Assembly: GCF_001292625.1 (NCBI RefSeq)
Contig: NZ_LAJH01000009.1
Location: 310,001-374,000 of the forward strand
Direction: 5' to 3'
DNA: 64,000 bases
Source of the DNA: Shimia sp. SK013
GTDB taxonomy: Bacteria > Pseudomonadota > Alphaproteobacteria > Rhodobacterales > Rhodobacteraceae
Under the pieces are notes generated by a model, which did no database searches, was not told the DNA's origin, and was given only the letters and a program-made list of their open reading frames with translations. Positions 48,134 through 55,878 of this stretch are shown in pieces; position 1 is the stretch's first letter; every line of letters starts with the position of its first letter. A program made the position numbers and the translations under genes.

Positions 48134-48862
48134 ATGTTCAAACAATTTGTTGCCTCTACAATTATCGGCTTTGCCTTCGCCACTGGCGGCGCTTCGATCG
48201 CCTCGGCAGAGCCGATCAAGACCTATGCGGCCGTATTGCCTCCATTCTCAATTGGTGAACCTGACCTGCCAGGCATTTCACACGAACTTCTGCTTGAGAT
48301 CAGTGCGCGAACCGACTTGGAATTCGACATTGAATATCTGCCGTTCAAACGTATGACCAAGCAAATCCAAGAAACACCTGACTCCCTTGTGATGACGGCA
48401 CTTCGCAGCCCCGCTCGAGAAGATCTGTTTAATTGGATTGTCGAGGTAATCGTCACAAACGAGGTTTTTGCCACGACATCCAAGCCGGTCAACTCCATTG
48501 AGGAAGCACGGTCTGTTGGCACGGTTACCTCTCTGATGGGGTCGCCAAGGACCAAGCGTCTGAAAGAGGCTGGCATTTCAGAGATAAACGAAGCGGTGGA
48601 CACGCTCACTTCCGCGCGCATGCTCCAAGGGGGGCGCGTAGACGCTTGGTATACCTTTGATCACCGCGCCCGTTTTGTGACAAAAAGTGCAGGCTTTGAC
48701 CCCTCGAGTATTGTCCTTGGAGCGCCGATTAAAAAGGCGCCGATGTGGCTTGCTTCCAATCTGACGTTCGATCCGGAAATCGCCGCTCAGCTAAAGGCTG
48801 CCATTGAAGAGCTTCAGGCAGATGGCACCTACGATGCGATCGTAGCAAAGTATATCCAATAG
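48134..48862 (+). CDS. Periplasmic solute-binding protein (SBP_bac_3-like), orphan
   Basis: The 242-residue product has a Sec signal (to about residue 26, GGASIASAEP) and a type II periplasmic binding fold: YAAVLPPFSIGEPDLPGIS, SLVMTALRSPAREDLFNW, and the C-terminal ELQADGTYDAIVAKYIQ. No permease or ATPase gene is near. Two-component genes follow after about 250 bases, so it may deliver a ligand signal to a sensor instead of feeding a transporter. That link is inference. Confidence 0.83.
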   Translation: MFKQFVASTIIGFAFATGGASIASAEPIKTYAAVLPPFSIGEPDLPGISHELLLEISARTDLEFDIEYLPFKRMTKQIQETPDSLVMTALRSPAREDLFNWIVEVIVTNEVFATTSKPVNSIEEARSVGTVTSLMGSPRTKRLKEAGISEINEAVDTLTSARMLQGGRVDAWYTFDHRARFVTKSAGFDPSSIVLGAPIKKAPMWLASNLTFDPEIAAQLKAAIEELQADGTYDAIVAKYIQ

Positions 48863-48978
48863 AGCGTTCTTAAGCCGCAGCATGCGCAGTGATGACCGCA
48901 AAACGGTTGTCACTGCGTCAGGTGCCCCAAGATTTTTAGACGGCTTTTTGGTAGTTTTGAAACCAAGGAGAGGCGGAT

Positions 48979-49089
48979 ATGAGCGAGGAAATACGGTTTA
49001 CGGACGCGCTCAAACACACCAACAACGTCATGCTGGCGCCCGTCGACTATGAAACAGAACGAAATAAATTGAACGAGGCAGGCGTTTAG
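48979..49089 (+). pseudogene. Possible transposase C-terminal fragment or small ORF
   Basis: The 36-codon frame encodes a peptide ending MLAPVDYETERNKLNEAGV. This ending resembles the C-termini of some IS3-type transposases, as far as can be judged from memory. A strong ribosome-like AAGGAG precedes it, so a genuine small protein is an alternative. No IS ends or other transposase pieces are seen around it. Confidence 0.38.
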
Positions 49090-49114
49090 GAAACTAGGGG
49101 CACCTCAAGACGCG

Positions 49115-49732
49115 CTACTTAAACTTGTCTTCAAGAGCCTGAAGAGCCGCCTGAGTACGGTTCTTAGCGCCGAGTTTTGCGAGGATTTTCTTCACATGGA
49201 GTTTGATTGTTACTTCCTGAAGATCAAGATCCCGAGCAATCTCTTTGTTAGACTTGCCGGCGCACAACCCTCTGAGCGTTTCACGTTCCCGTTCAGTTAG
49301 GCCGCGATAGTCCGTAGAGTTTCCGGGCTGCGCAGCTTCGACGGCCAGATCAAATGGGAAGTATCGCTCGCCGGACAGTACAAAGCGGACTGCGTTCGCC
49401 AGCGATCCCGCCCCCAAGGATTTCGGGAAAAAACCGACGGCTCCAGTTCCCATGGCCTCCTGAGCAACTTCTGGTGTTGCCACGCCTGACATCAACGCAA
49501 ACTTTACCGCAGGGTGTGCAGTTGCTGCGGCCTTCAAACCCGAAAGACCATCCATTCCGGGCATCTGATAATCCAAAATACATAGATCAAAAAGTGTCGC
49601 CCCCGCCAGTTTTTCCATGGATTCACCAAGGCTTGACGCGGTTTCAATCGTGAAACCGTCAGACTGCGCGAGATAGGCTGCGATCGTGTCCCGGACCAAA
49701 TCATGGTCGTCTGCGACTAGTACATTCGCCAC
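49115..49732 (-). CDS. NarL/LuxR-type response regulator
   Basis: The 205-residue regulator has a receiver domain with D54 (LCILDYQMPGMDG) and acidic pocket VADDHD, and a C-terminal GerE HTH (LTERERETLRGLCAGKSNKEIA, truncated at the recognition helix IKLHVKKILAKLG). It is divergent from the sensor gene pair 49893-52908 and is the likely final target of the hybrid kinase through its HPt domain. This pairing is inferred from proximity. Confidence 0.92.
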   Translation of the reverse strand: MANVLVADDHDLVRDTIAAYLAQSDGFTIETASSLGESMEKLAGATLFDLCILDYQMPGMDGLSGLKAAATAHPAVKFALMSGVATPEVAQEAMGTGAVGFFPKSLGAGSLANAVRFVLSGERYFPFDLAVEAAQPGNSTDYRGLTERERETLRGLCAGKSNKEIARDLDLQEVTIKLHVKKILAKLGAKNRTQAALQALEDKFK

Positions 49733-49892
49733 TTCGTTACTCCTTTAACACACCCACCACGTGCAACTATGCCTCGCGAAAGGCGCCCGATCTAGTCCAG
49801 TCGTATACTTAAGTATAGCTCCCTACCCCAATGCTTTCCCACGAGTAGGTTAAATTCTGACAAACCGTTGCTTGCAAACTTGGAGGTGTGCA

Positions 49893-50366
49893 ATGAAGTA
49901 TTCATCGATATTTTCCGTAGTTGCCTCGCTGGTTTTCAGCCCGGGTGTGGTGTTGGCCGAGGGGCATTCAGTAAGCGTTCAGGGACCAGATGGATCGTCC
50001 AGAAAGTTCTCCTTAGAGACCCTGGACAATCTTCCCCAGACATCCTTTGAAACATCGACCATTTGGACCGACGGCGTCGTCGCCTTTTCTGGTGTCTCTT
50101 TGAGCGCCATCTTGGATGAAGCGGGCTTTTCCGGCGCAATCGTAAGAATGTCAGCACTAAATGACTACTCTGTCGATTTTCCAATGGCGGAAATTGGAAA
50201 AGACTATCCGATTGTTGCAACCCGTATGAACGGCACAGAAATGCCGGTGCGCGACAAAGGCCCATACTGGATGGTATTTCCGTATGACGCCGATCCGTCT
50301 TACCGTACAAAAACGGCCTACGCGCGTTCTGTCTGGCAACTAAGCAAACTTTTGGTCATAAAATAA
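49893..50366 (+). CDS. Exported molybdopterin-oxidoreductase-like protein without catalytic cysteine
   Basis: The 157-residue product has a Sec signal (MKYSSIFSVVASLVFSPGVV, cleavage near residue 24) and a small domain resembling the oxidoreductase molybdopterin-binding fold (WTDGVVAFSGVSLSAILDEAG, YWMVFPYDADPSYRTKTAYA). There is no cysteine in the whole protein, so it cannot bind molybdenum through the usual Cys ligand and is probably not an enzyme. It precedes the hybrid kinase by 31 bases. A periplasmic ligand-sensing partner is a reasonable guess. GGAGG precedes the ATG. Confidence 0.77.
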   Translation: MKYSSIFSVVASLVFSPGVVLAEGHSVSVQGPDGSSRKFSLETLDNLPQTSFETSTIWTDGVVAFSGVSLSAILDEAGFSGAIVRMSALNDYSVDFPMAEIGKDYPIVATRMNGTEMPVRDKGPYWMVFPYDADPSYRTKTAYARSVWQLSKLLVIK

Positions 50367-50397
50367 CGTAGGACGTCCACGTAAACGGAATGCCAGC

Positions 50398-52908
50398 TTG
50401 ATAAAACGCTTTGCAATTTATGGGGCTATTTCGGGCCTAACAATCTTGTTGATCCTGCTGTGGTCAGGGCTTCCGGGCCAGCTTCGTGCAATATTGATCG
50501 CTGAAACCGACGACACACAATGGACGGTTTTCCAACTTGAAACCGAATTCGCAAACCTGAGCGTTGCTTTGGCGCAAGCCGAAAACGCTCCTGCACCGGA
50601 CAGTTCAGCGCTTCGTTTTAGGACCGACATTACGCTGAGCCGGGTGAATTTGGTCACCAAAGGATTGGGGCGCGACCTCTGGGTTGAAAGTCCGGAGGCA
50701 CGCGAAATAATTGCGCGGCTCGAAGGTTTCACCAGAGCCTCAACAGCCTTGATCGACAAATTAGGGGATCTTTCCAAACAAGACATTGTCCGCCTTAGCG
50801 CTTTGACCAACAGCCTGCGTCCGGACGTTCGGCGGCTTGCTATTCTCGGAGTGACGCTTGGAACCGAAGCAAAAGAGGCAGAGAGGGTTGCGTTTGCCAA
50901 CCAGCTTCGCGGCGTTGGGTTTTTGGCAATTGTCCTGATTGCCGGCATCGTCGGCGCTCTCCTTTTCCTCGACCGTTTGCTTGTACGTGCCCGCAGCAAA
51001 GACGATGCCTTGCGGGCAACGGCCGATCGATTGTCCTCAACTGTGACCGCGTCACTGGATGGCATCGTGATTTCCAATCAAGCGGGCGAAGTCATTGAAT
51101 TCAACGAAGCCGCTGTTGGCATATTCGGCTGGTCCCGCGTCGAAATTCTAGGTCAAAAAATGTCGGCGACATTTGTTCCGCAACACCATCGATCCGCGCA
51201 CGAAAGCGGTATGGAGCGCTACCTTTCCACAGGGGATCCACACGTAATCGATGCCGGTAGGATCGAGTTGTCCGCTCTGCGTAAATCCGGCGAGGAGTTC
51301 CCTATCGAGCTCAACATCACGTCAACCCAACGGGACGGCGAAAAAGTCTTCATTGCCTACATAAGAGACATCAGCGAGCGCAAAATCAATGAACAGAAAC
51401 TGGTCGAGGCGAGAGATCGGGCTGAGCGCGCGGACAAAGCAAAATCCCAGTTTCTGACGGTGATGAGTCACGAAATGCGCACACCACTGAATGGGATTTT
51501 GGGTGTTCTCGATCTTCTGAAAACGACACCACTGGACAAGAAACAACAACGTTTCGTTCAGGTGGCGGCGGCCTCCGGTGAAATCCTGTTGGAGAATGTG
51601 AACGAGGCCCTCGACATCACCCGCATCGAATCCGGGGTTATGTCGCTGTCTCCCGACGAGTTTTCACTTCGCGCAACGGTTCAACGGGTCGCCGACGTCC
51701 TCCGCACACTGGCAGATGAAAAAGGTCTCTCACTGGAAGTGGACATAGATACCTCAATGAACGGCAGTTTTTTTGGCGATGGCAGTCGGATAAATCAAAT
51801 CCTTACAAATCTAATCGGCAACGCGATCAAGTTCACCGACGAAGGTGGAGTTACTGTTGCGGTTGAGGGTATCCATGGTCCCGAAACAACACTGGTTCGG
51901 ATTAAGGTTCGCGACACAGGAAACGGCATTCCAGCGGACAAGTTTGAGGCCATTTTCGAGGATTTTGTTGCTCTTGCCCGTTCAGAAGGGCGACAAAACA
52001 GAGGCGACGGTCTCGGCCTGTCAATTTCGCGAAAGATTGCGCGCCTGATGGACGGAGATCTGAAAGTCGACAGCCATAACGGCGATGGCAGCACCTTCAC
52101 TCTGTCGGTTCCTCTGCTACGTGTTGCCACCGAATTTTCCGAAACACAGCCTGAGGCGCGTCATGTTTCCTCGGAGATCATTAAGTCGGTTCTTATCGTT
52201 GAAGACAACGCAATCAACCGCTCGGTGCTGCGCGAAATGTTAACCGGCTTTGGGCATGCCGTGACCGAAGCTGACAATGGCCTTGAAGGTTTTAAGAAGG
52301 CACAAGGCACAAAGTTCGATTTGATCATCATGGATATCAGTATGCCCTTCATGGACGGTATTGAGGCAACACGCCGCATCCGTCAGGGAAATGGTCCAAA
52401 TGCCCAAACCTATATTCTTGGTCTGACCGCCCACGGACGGGAGGAATACCGATCAAAATCCAAGACCGCCGGTATGGACGGGTTCTGCACAAAACCGCTC
52501 CGCCTTTCCGAATTGAAGCTCACTCTGTCTGGGATCCGCGAAAACGACCGATCCGGCACCAGTTTGGAGGACCCGATTGCGCTCGAGGTTATTGATGACC
52601 TTCGCAAAGCGCTCGGAGACACGAAAACACAGCAAACGGCAAATCGGTTTTTTGCAGAATTGAAAGAAGGTCTTGGGGCCCTCGCCCAAAAATCACCCAC
52701 CACCGAGGCAACCGTAATATCGGAAATGGTACACAAGCTGCGCGGCTCTGCAGGTTTGTTGGGATTGCAGAGCGTCGAAAACGCATTGGATCGGGCAAGC
52801 TCTATCGAAAAGACTGAGGATTACCTGGCAGCGCTCAAACAAGCACAAACGGAGGCTGATGCAGCCGCCGTTGCCATCAAGTCTTTCCTTTCGCCATCAG
52901 ACGGGTAA
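50398..52908 (+). CDS. Hybrid sensor histidine kinase (PAS-HisKA-HATPase-REC-HPt)
   Basis: The 836-residue inner membrane protein has TM1 (about 7-27), a helical periplasmic domain, TM2 (about 171-192), a PAS domain (about 210-330), HisKA with H358 (SQFLTVMSHEMRTPLNG), HATPase with NLIGNAIKFTDEGG and DTGNGIP, a receiver with D646 (LIIMDISMPFMDG) and a C-terminal HPt with H779 (MVHKLRGSAGLLG). This is the full multistep phosphorelay set. The start is a TTG at 50398; no better codon is in frame. It is probably co-transcribed with the preceding gene. Confidence 0.93.
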   Translation: MIKRFAIYGAISGLTILLILLWSGLPGQLRAILIAETDDTQWTVFQLETEFANLSVALAQAENAPAPDSSALRFRTDITLSRVNLVTKGLGRDLWVESPEAREIIARLEGFTRASTALIDKLGDLSKQDIVRLSALTNSLRPDVRRLAILGVTLGTEAKEAERVAFANQLRGVGFLAIVLIAGIVGALLFLDRLLVRARSKDDALRATADRLSSTVTASLDGIVISNQAGEVIEFNEAAVGIFGWSRVEILGQKMSATFVPQHHRSAHESGMERYLSTGDPHVIDAGRIELSALRKSGEEFPIELNITSTQRDGEKVFIAYIRDISERKINEQKLVEARDRAERADKAKSQFLTVMSHEMRTPLNGILGVLDLLKTTPLDKKQQRFVQVAAASGEILLENVNEALDITRIESGVMSLSPDEFSLRATVQRVADVLRTLADEKGLSLEVDIDTSMNGSFFGDGSRINQILTNLIGNAIKFTDEGGVTVAVEGIHGPETTLVRIKVRDTGNGIPADKFEAIFEDFVALARSEGRQNRGDGLGLSISRKIARLMDGDLKVDSHNGDGSTFTLSVPLLRVATEFSETQPEARHVSSEIIKSVLIVEDNAINRSVLREMLTGFGHAVTEADNGLEGFKKAQGTKFDLIIMDISMPFMDGIEATRRIRQGNGPNAQTYILGLTAHGREEYRSKSKTAGMDGFCTKPLRLSELKLTLSGIRENDRSGTSLEDPIALEVIDDLRKALGDTKTQQTANRFFAELKEGLGALAQKSPTTEATVISEMVHKLRGSAGLLGLQSVENALDRASSIEKTEDYLAALKQAQTEADAAAVAIKSFLSPSDG

Positions 52909-53053
52909 CGCGACTATACTTTAGCATATGCCGCCCATGCTTCAGAACCCGAGAATACTCTTTCACCATCACCCGCGGCGCGGTCGTCTATCATAGTCTG
53001 AACCCATCTTGAAACGCGCTGATAGCGCATTTGAATTTGGGTGAGGTACTCCG

Positions 53054-54265
53054 ATGGGTAAGAATGAAAAACAGATTATTGTGGTCGGCGGCGACGGATT
53101 TTGTGGCTGGCCGACGGCGCTTCATCTTTCGAAGCTTGGTCATAAAGTTACGATTGTCGACAACCTGTCTCGGCGCTGGATCGATGAAAAAATGGGTGCC
53201 GACAGCCTGACACCTATTGCCACTGTAGAAGAGCGTTTGGCGGCTTGGACCGAAGCGACCGGTCTTGTCATCGACTTCGAAAGCATCGACGTAGCGCGCG
53301 AGTTCAACCGGTTTACCGCGCTGCTTGCTTCGGTCAAGCCGGATGCGATTGTCCACTTTGGTGAACAACGTGCGGCGCCCTACTCCATGAAAGGGATCGA
53401 AGAGAAACGCTATACGGTCGACAACAATATTTCCGCCACACACAACATTCTGGCTGCCGTGACCGAACTGGGGATCGACCCACATGTCGTGCACCTTGGC
53501 ACGATGGGTGTGTATGGGTATGACGACGACGGCATCGAAATCCCCGAAGGGTATCTTAACGTTTACATTCCAGGGGATGACCAGCGGATTTACCAGCGTG
53601 ACATTCTGTACCCGACCAATCCTGGCAGCGTCTATCACATGACGAAATCGATGGATCAGATCCTGTTTCAGTTCTACGCAAAAAATGACGGGTTGCGGAT
53701 CACCGATCTTCACCAGGGCATCGTCTGGGGCACGCAAACCGACGAAACAAAGCTCGACCCTCGTTTGGTCAACCGGTTCGATTACGACGGTGATTATGGC
53801 ACGGTTTTGAACCGCTTTTTGATGCAAGCAGTTGTCGGCCACCCGTTGACCGTTCACGGCACCGGCGGGCAAACCCGCGCCTTTATCCACATCAAAGACA
53901 CAGTCCGCTGTATCGCACTGGCCGTGGAAAACCCACCTGCGCCAAATGGCAAGGTCGCCATTTTGAACCAGATGACAGAAACCCACACAGTGCGTGATCT
54001 GGCGATGTTGGTTGCCAAAATTTCAGGTGCAAAGATTGCCAACGTGGACAATCCCCGAAACGAAGCTGCCGAAAACGACCTCCGTGTCTCAAACAAAACT
54101 TTCCTGGATTTGGGCTTGCAGCCAACGACGCTTGCCGATGGTCTGATGGAAGAAACACAGGAGGTTGCAGCGAAGTTCGCTCACAGGTGCATCCACAAAA
54201 TGATCCCATGTGTGTCGACCTGGACCGACAATCAACGCCCCGGCGTGGTTAAGAAAGCGGCCTGA
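53054..54265 (+). CDS. UDP-sulfoquinovose synthase-like SDR (SqdB family)
   Basis: The 403-residue extended SDR matches SqdB: GGDGFCGWPTALHLSKLGH (NAD site), DSLTPIATVEERLAAW, VHFGEQRAAPYSM, YHMTKS with Y194 and K198, DLHQGIVWGTQTDE, RLVNRFDYDGDYGTVLNRF and GHPLTVHGTGGQTRAFIHI. SqdB joins sulfite to a UDP-glucose-derived intermediate to make UDP-sulfoquinovose. Here it is followed by BcsB-like and synthase-like genes, not by the sulfolipid genes sqdC, sqdD or sqdX, so the sugar may go to a polymer or glycan. Relatives acting on other sugars cannot be excluded. Confidence 0.86.
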   Translation: MGKNEKQIIVVGGDGFCGWPTALHLSKLGHKVTIVDNLSRRWIDEKMGADSLTPIATVEERLAAWTEATGLVIDFESIDVAREFNRFTALLASVKPDAIVHFGEQRAAPYSMKGIEEKRYTVDNNISATHNILAAVTELGIDPHVVHLGTMGVYGYDDDGIEIPEGYLNVYIPGDDQRIYQRDILYPTNPGSVYHMTKSMDQILFQFYAKNDGLRITDLHQGIVWGTQTDETKLDPRLVNRFDYDGDYGTVLNRFLMQAVVGHPLTVHGTGGQTRAFIHIKDTVRCIALAVENPPAPNGKVAILNQMTETHTVRDLAMLVAKISGAKIANVDNPRNEAAENDLRVSNKTFLDLGLQPTTLADGLMEETQEVAAKFAHRCIHKMIPCVSTWTDNQRPGVVKKAA

Positions 54266-54345
54266 TACCTGCTTGATCCTTGAGGGCGCTTGGAGGTGCG
54301 CTCAGGGATCTTCCGGTATTTCAGGTAAATGTGTGGTGACCTCAA

Positions 54346-55878
54346 ATGCGATTGATTGGCATGGGCCTCGCTGCTTTCCTTTTGGCTGGCATCGCCCTTT
54401 TTCTCTCACGATCCGAATCCCTGCAACTCGGCACGCGAACGCTTGTCGAAGTCTTTCAGGGTCCCCAATTGCGATTTGAAACCTCGCATCATTCGCCACA
54501 AAGCGCGACAGGGCGATCTCATGTGATCGCTCAGCGCATCAACCCGGATGAGCCTATCATCTTATCCGGCTTACCTGCCTATCAGGGTGCGACGTTTTTT
54601 TTGCCAACGGATTCGCGCCCTACTTCTGGACACCTCCAACTTGATGTGACGGTTCAAGTGCTGGCTGGGGTTGAGGGCGTTCTACGCGTCTCAATCGGAA
54701 ACTCCCGCCGCGCCGATCTGTTGCTGCGTCCAGGAGAGGCAGGGCGTTCTCTCAGGATTGACCTCACCACGGAAGATCTCACGAGAGAGCGGCTGGTCGT
54801 TTCGTTCAGTCTCCAAGGGGAAAGCCCACTCACCCCTTGCGGCAAAGACGAAGGCTTAGAAGCCGTCGTCGAGATCGAAACGACCAGCGCCCTTTTTCTG
54901 GCACTAGACAAACCAACACTCAGTGTTCGGGACCGCGCGAACATGGCGGGCCGTCGGGTGGCATTGCTTTGGAGTAATGACCCCCAGCAGAGCGTCGTGG
55001 CCTTGCTCGCAGCACACGAGTTGTCTGTCTCGGGTTGGGAAGTGCAATTTGGAGGGGGCGCCGACGCAATCAATCCAGAAACCGCGGTCATGGCTTTGCC
55101 TTCAAATGGCCCGACAAAACAGCCCGAATTTGCCTGGTCTGATGCTCTCGCACCGACTAGCTCCGTCTTTGGCCTACGCCGGTTCCAAGGCATGCACTCA
55201 TGGCGGATCCGATACGATTTGATGGAGGCCCAAAATCCGATTCTGCCTGCTGAATTCTCTTTGGACATTGTGCTCGGCGCAATGCTTTTTGAGTCCGGGT
55301 GGCAAGTAACAGTGACACTCAATGGTCGCCTGATTGACCAAGTGCTGTTAAACGCTGGTGCCACAAGACTGACCCGTTCAATTGATTTATCCGACAGCCG
55401 TCCGGCTCGGAAAAACGTCATTGAAATTGTAGCGTGGTCCAGTTCTGAACCAGCAGGAAATTGCAATGAGGGTCCGGTCCTTCTTGCGGAATTGACAAGT
55501 CAAACGGCGCTAATCGCGGGATCAACGTCTTTCTCTGCACCGCTTATGACGGTCCGCAACACGCTTGCACAGGCAGATGGGCGCCAGATTGCCGTCGATA
55601 ATGCGCTGACAGCACCGGAGGCGGAAGTCGCCGTTGCATTGCTGTCCAACGTTTTGCCGGACAGACCACAAACTGAGGACTTGGCGAATGTGCCGACAGT
55701 TCATGTCTTGCCGCGCGGCGCGTCGTTGTCTCGGTGGCAGGTTGCATCAATGGACTCCGTTTGGATGATTTCCTTTGACGAAAACGGAAACGCGTTGGCG
55801 CACATTTTATCGGATTATCGCGGATCCGAGACAACCGCTGTCACTTTACTTGTGGATTTGTCGGAGGTCGCAACATGA
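54346..55878 (+). CDS. BcsB-like periplasmic/membrane-anchored protein
   Basis: The 510-residue protein has an N-terminal hydrophobic anchor or signal (about 5-20) and a beta-rich body with two repeats of jelly-roll type. The pattern resembles the cellulose synthase regulatory subunit BcsB: LLRPGEAGRSLRIDL, then VSFSLQGESPLTPCGK with a conserved cysteine. Unlike BcsB it lacks an obvious C-terminal membrane helix. It overlaps the next gene, a synthase-like GT2, by four bases, as bcsA and bcsB are paired. It probably guides the polymer through the periplasm; similarity is weak. Confidence 0.64.
   Translation: MRLIGMGLAAFLLAGIALFLSRSESLQLGTRTLVEVFQGPQLRFETSHHSPQSATGRSHVIAQRINPDEPIILSGLPAYQGATFFLPTDSRPTSGHLQLDVTVQVLAGVEGVLRVSIGNSRRADLLLRPGEAGRSLRIDLTTEDLTRERLVVSFSLQGESPLTPCGKDEGLEAVVEIETTSALFLALDKPTLSVRDRANMAGRRVALLWSNDPQQSVVALLAAHELSVSGWEVQFGGGADAINPETAVMALPSNGPTKQPEFAWSDALAPTSSVFGLRRFQGMHSWRIRYDLMEAQNPILPAEFSLDIVLGAMLFESGWQVTVTLNGRLIDQVLLNAGATRLTRSIDLSDSRPARKNVIEIVAWSSSEPAGNCNEGPVLLAELTSQTALIAGSTSFSAPLMTVRNTLAQADGRQIAVDNALTAPEAEVAVALLSNVLPDRPQTEDLANVPTVHVLPRGASLSRWQVASMDSVWMISFDENGNALAHILSDYRGSETTAVTLLVDLSEVAT

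Noticed and set aside
47905-48219. 104-codon minus-strand open frame
   Set aside because: It overlaps the signal peptide region of the binding-protein gene on the other strand and shows no recognisable domain.
52991-53986. 331-codon minus-strand open frame opposite the SqdB-like gene
   Set aside because: The plus strand has all SqdB motifs; the antisense frame has no domain and is rich in His and Arg.
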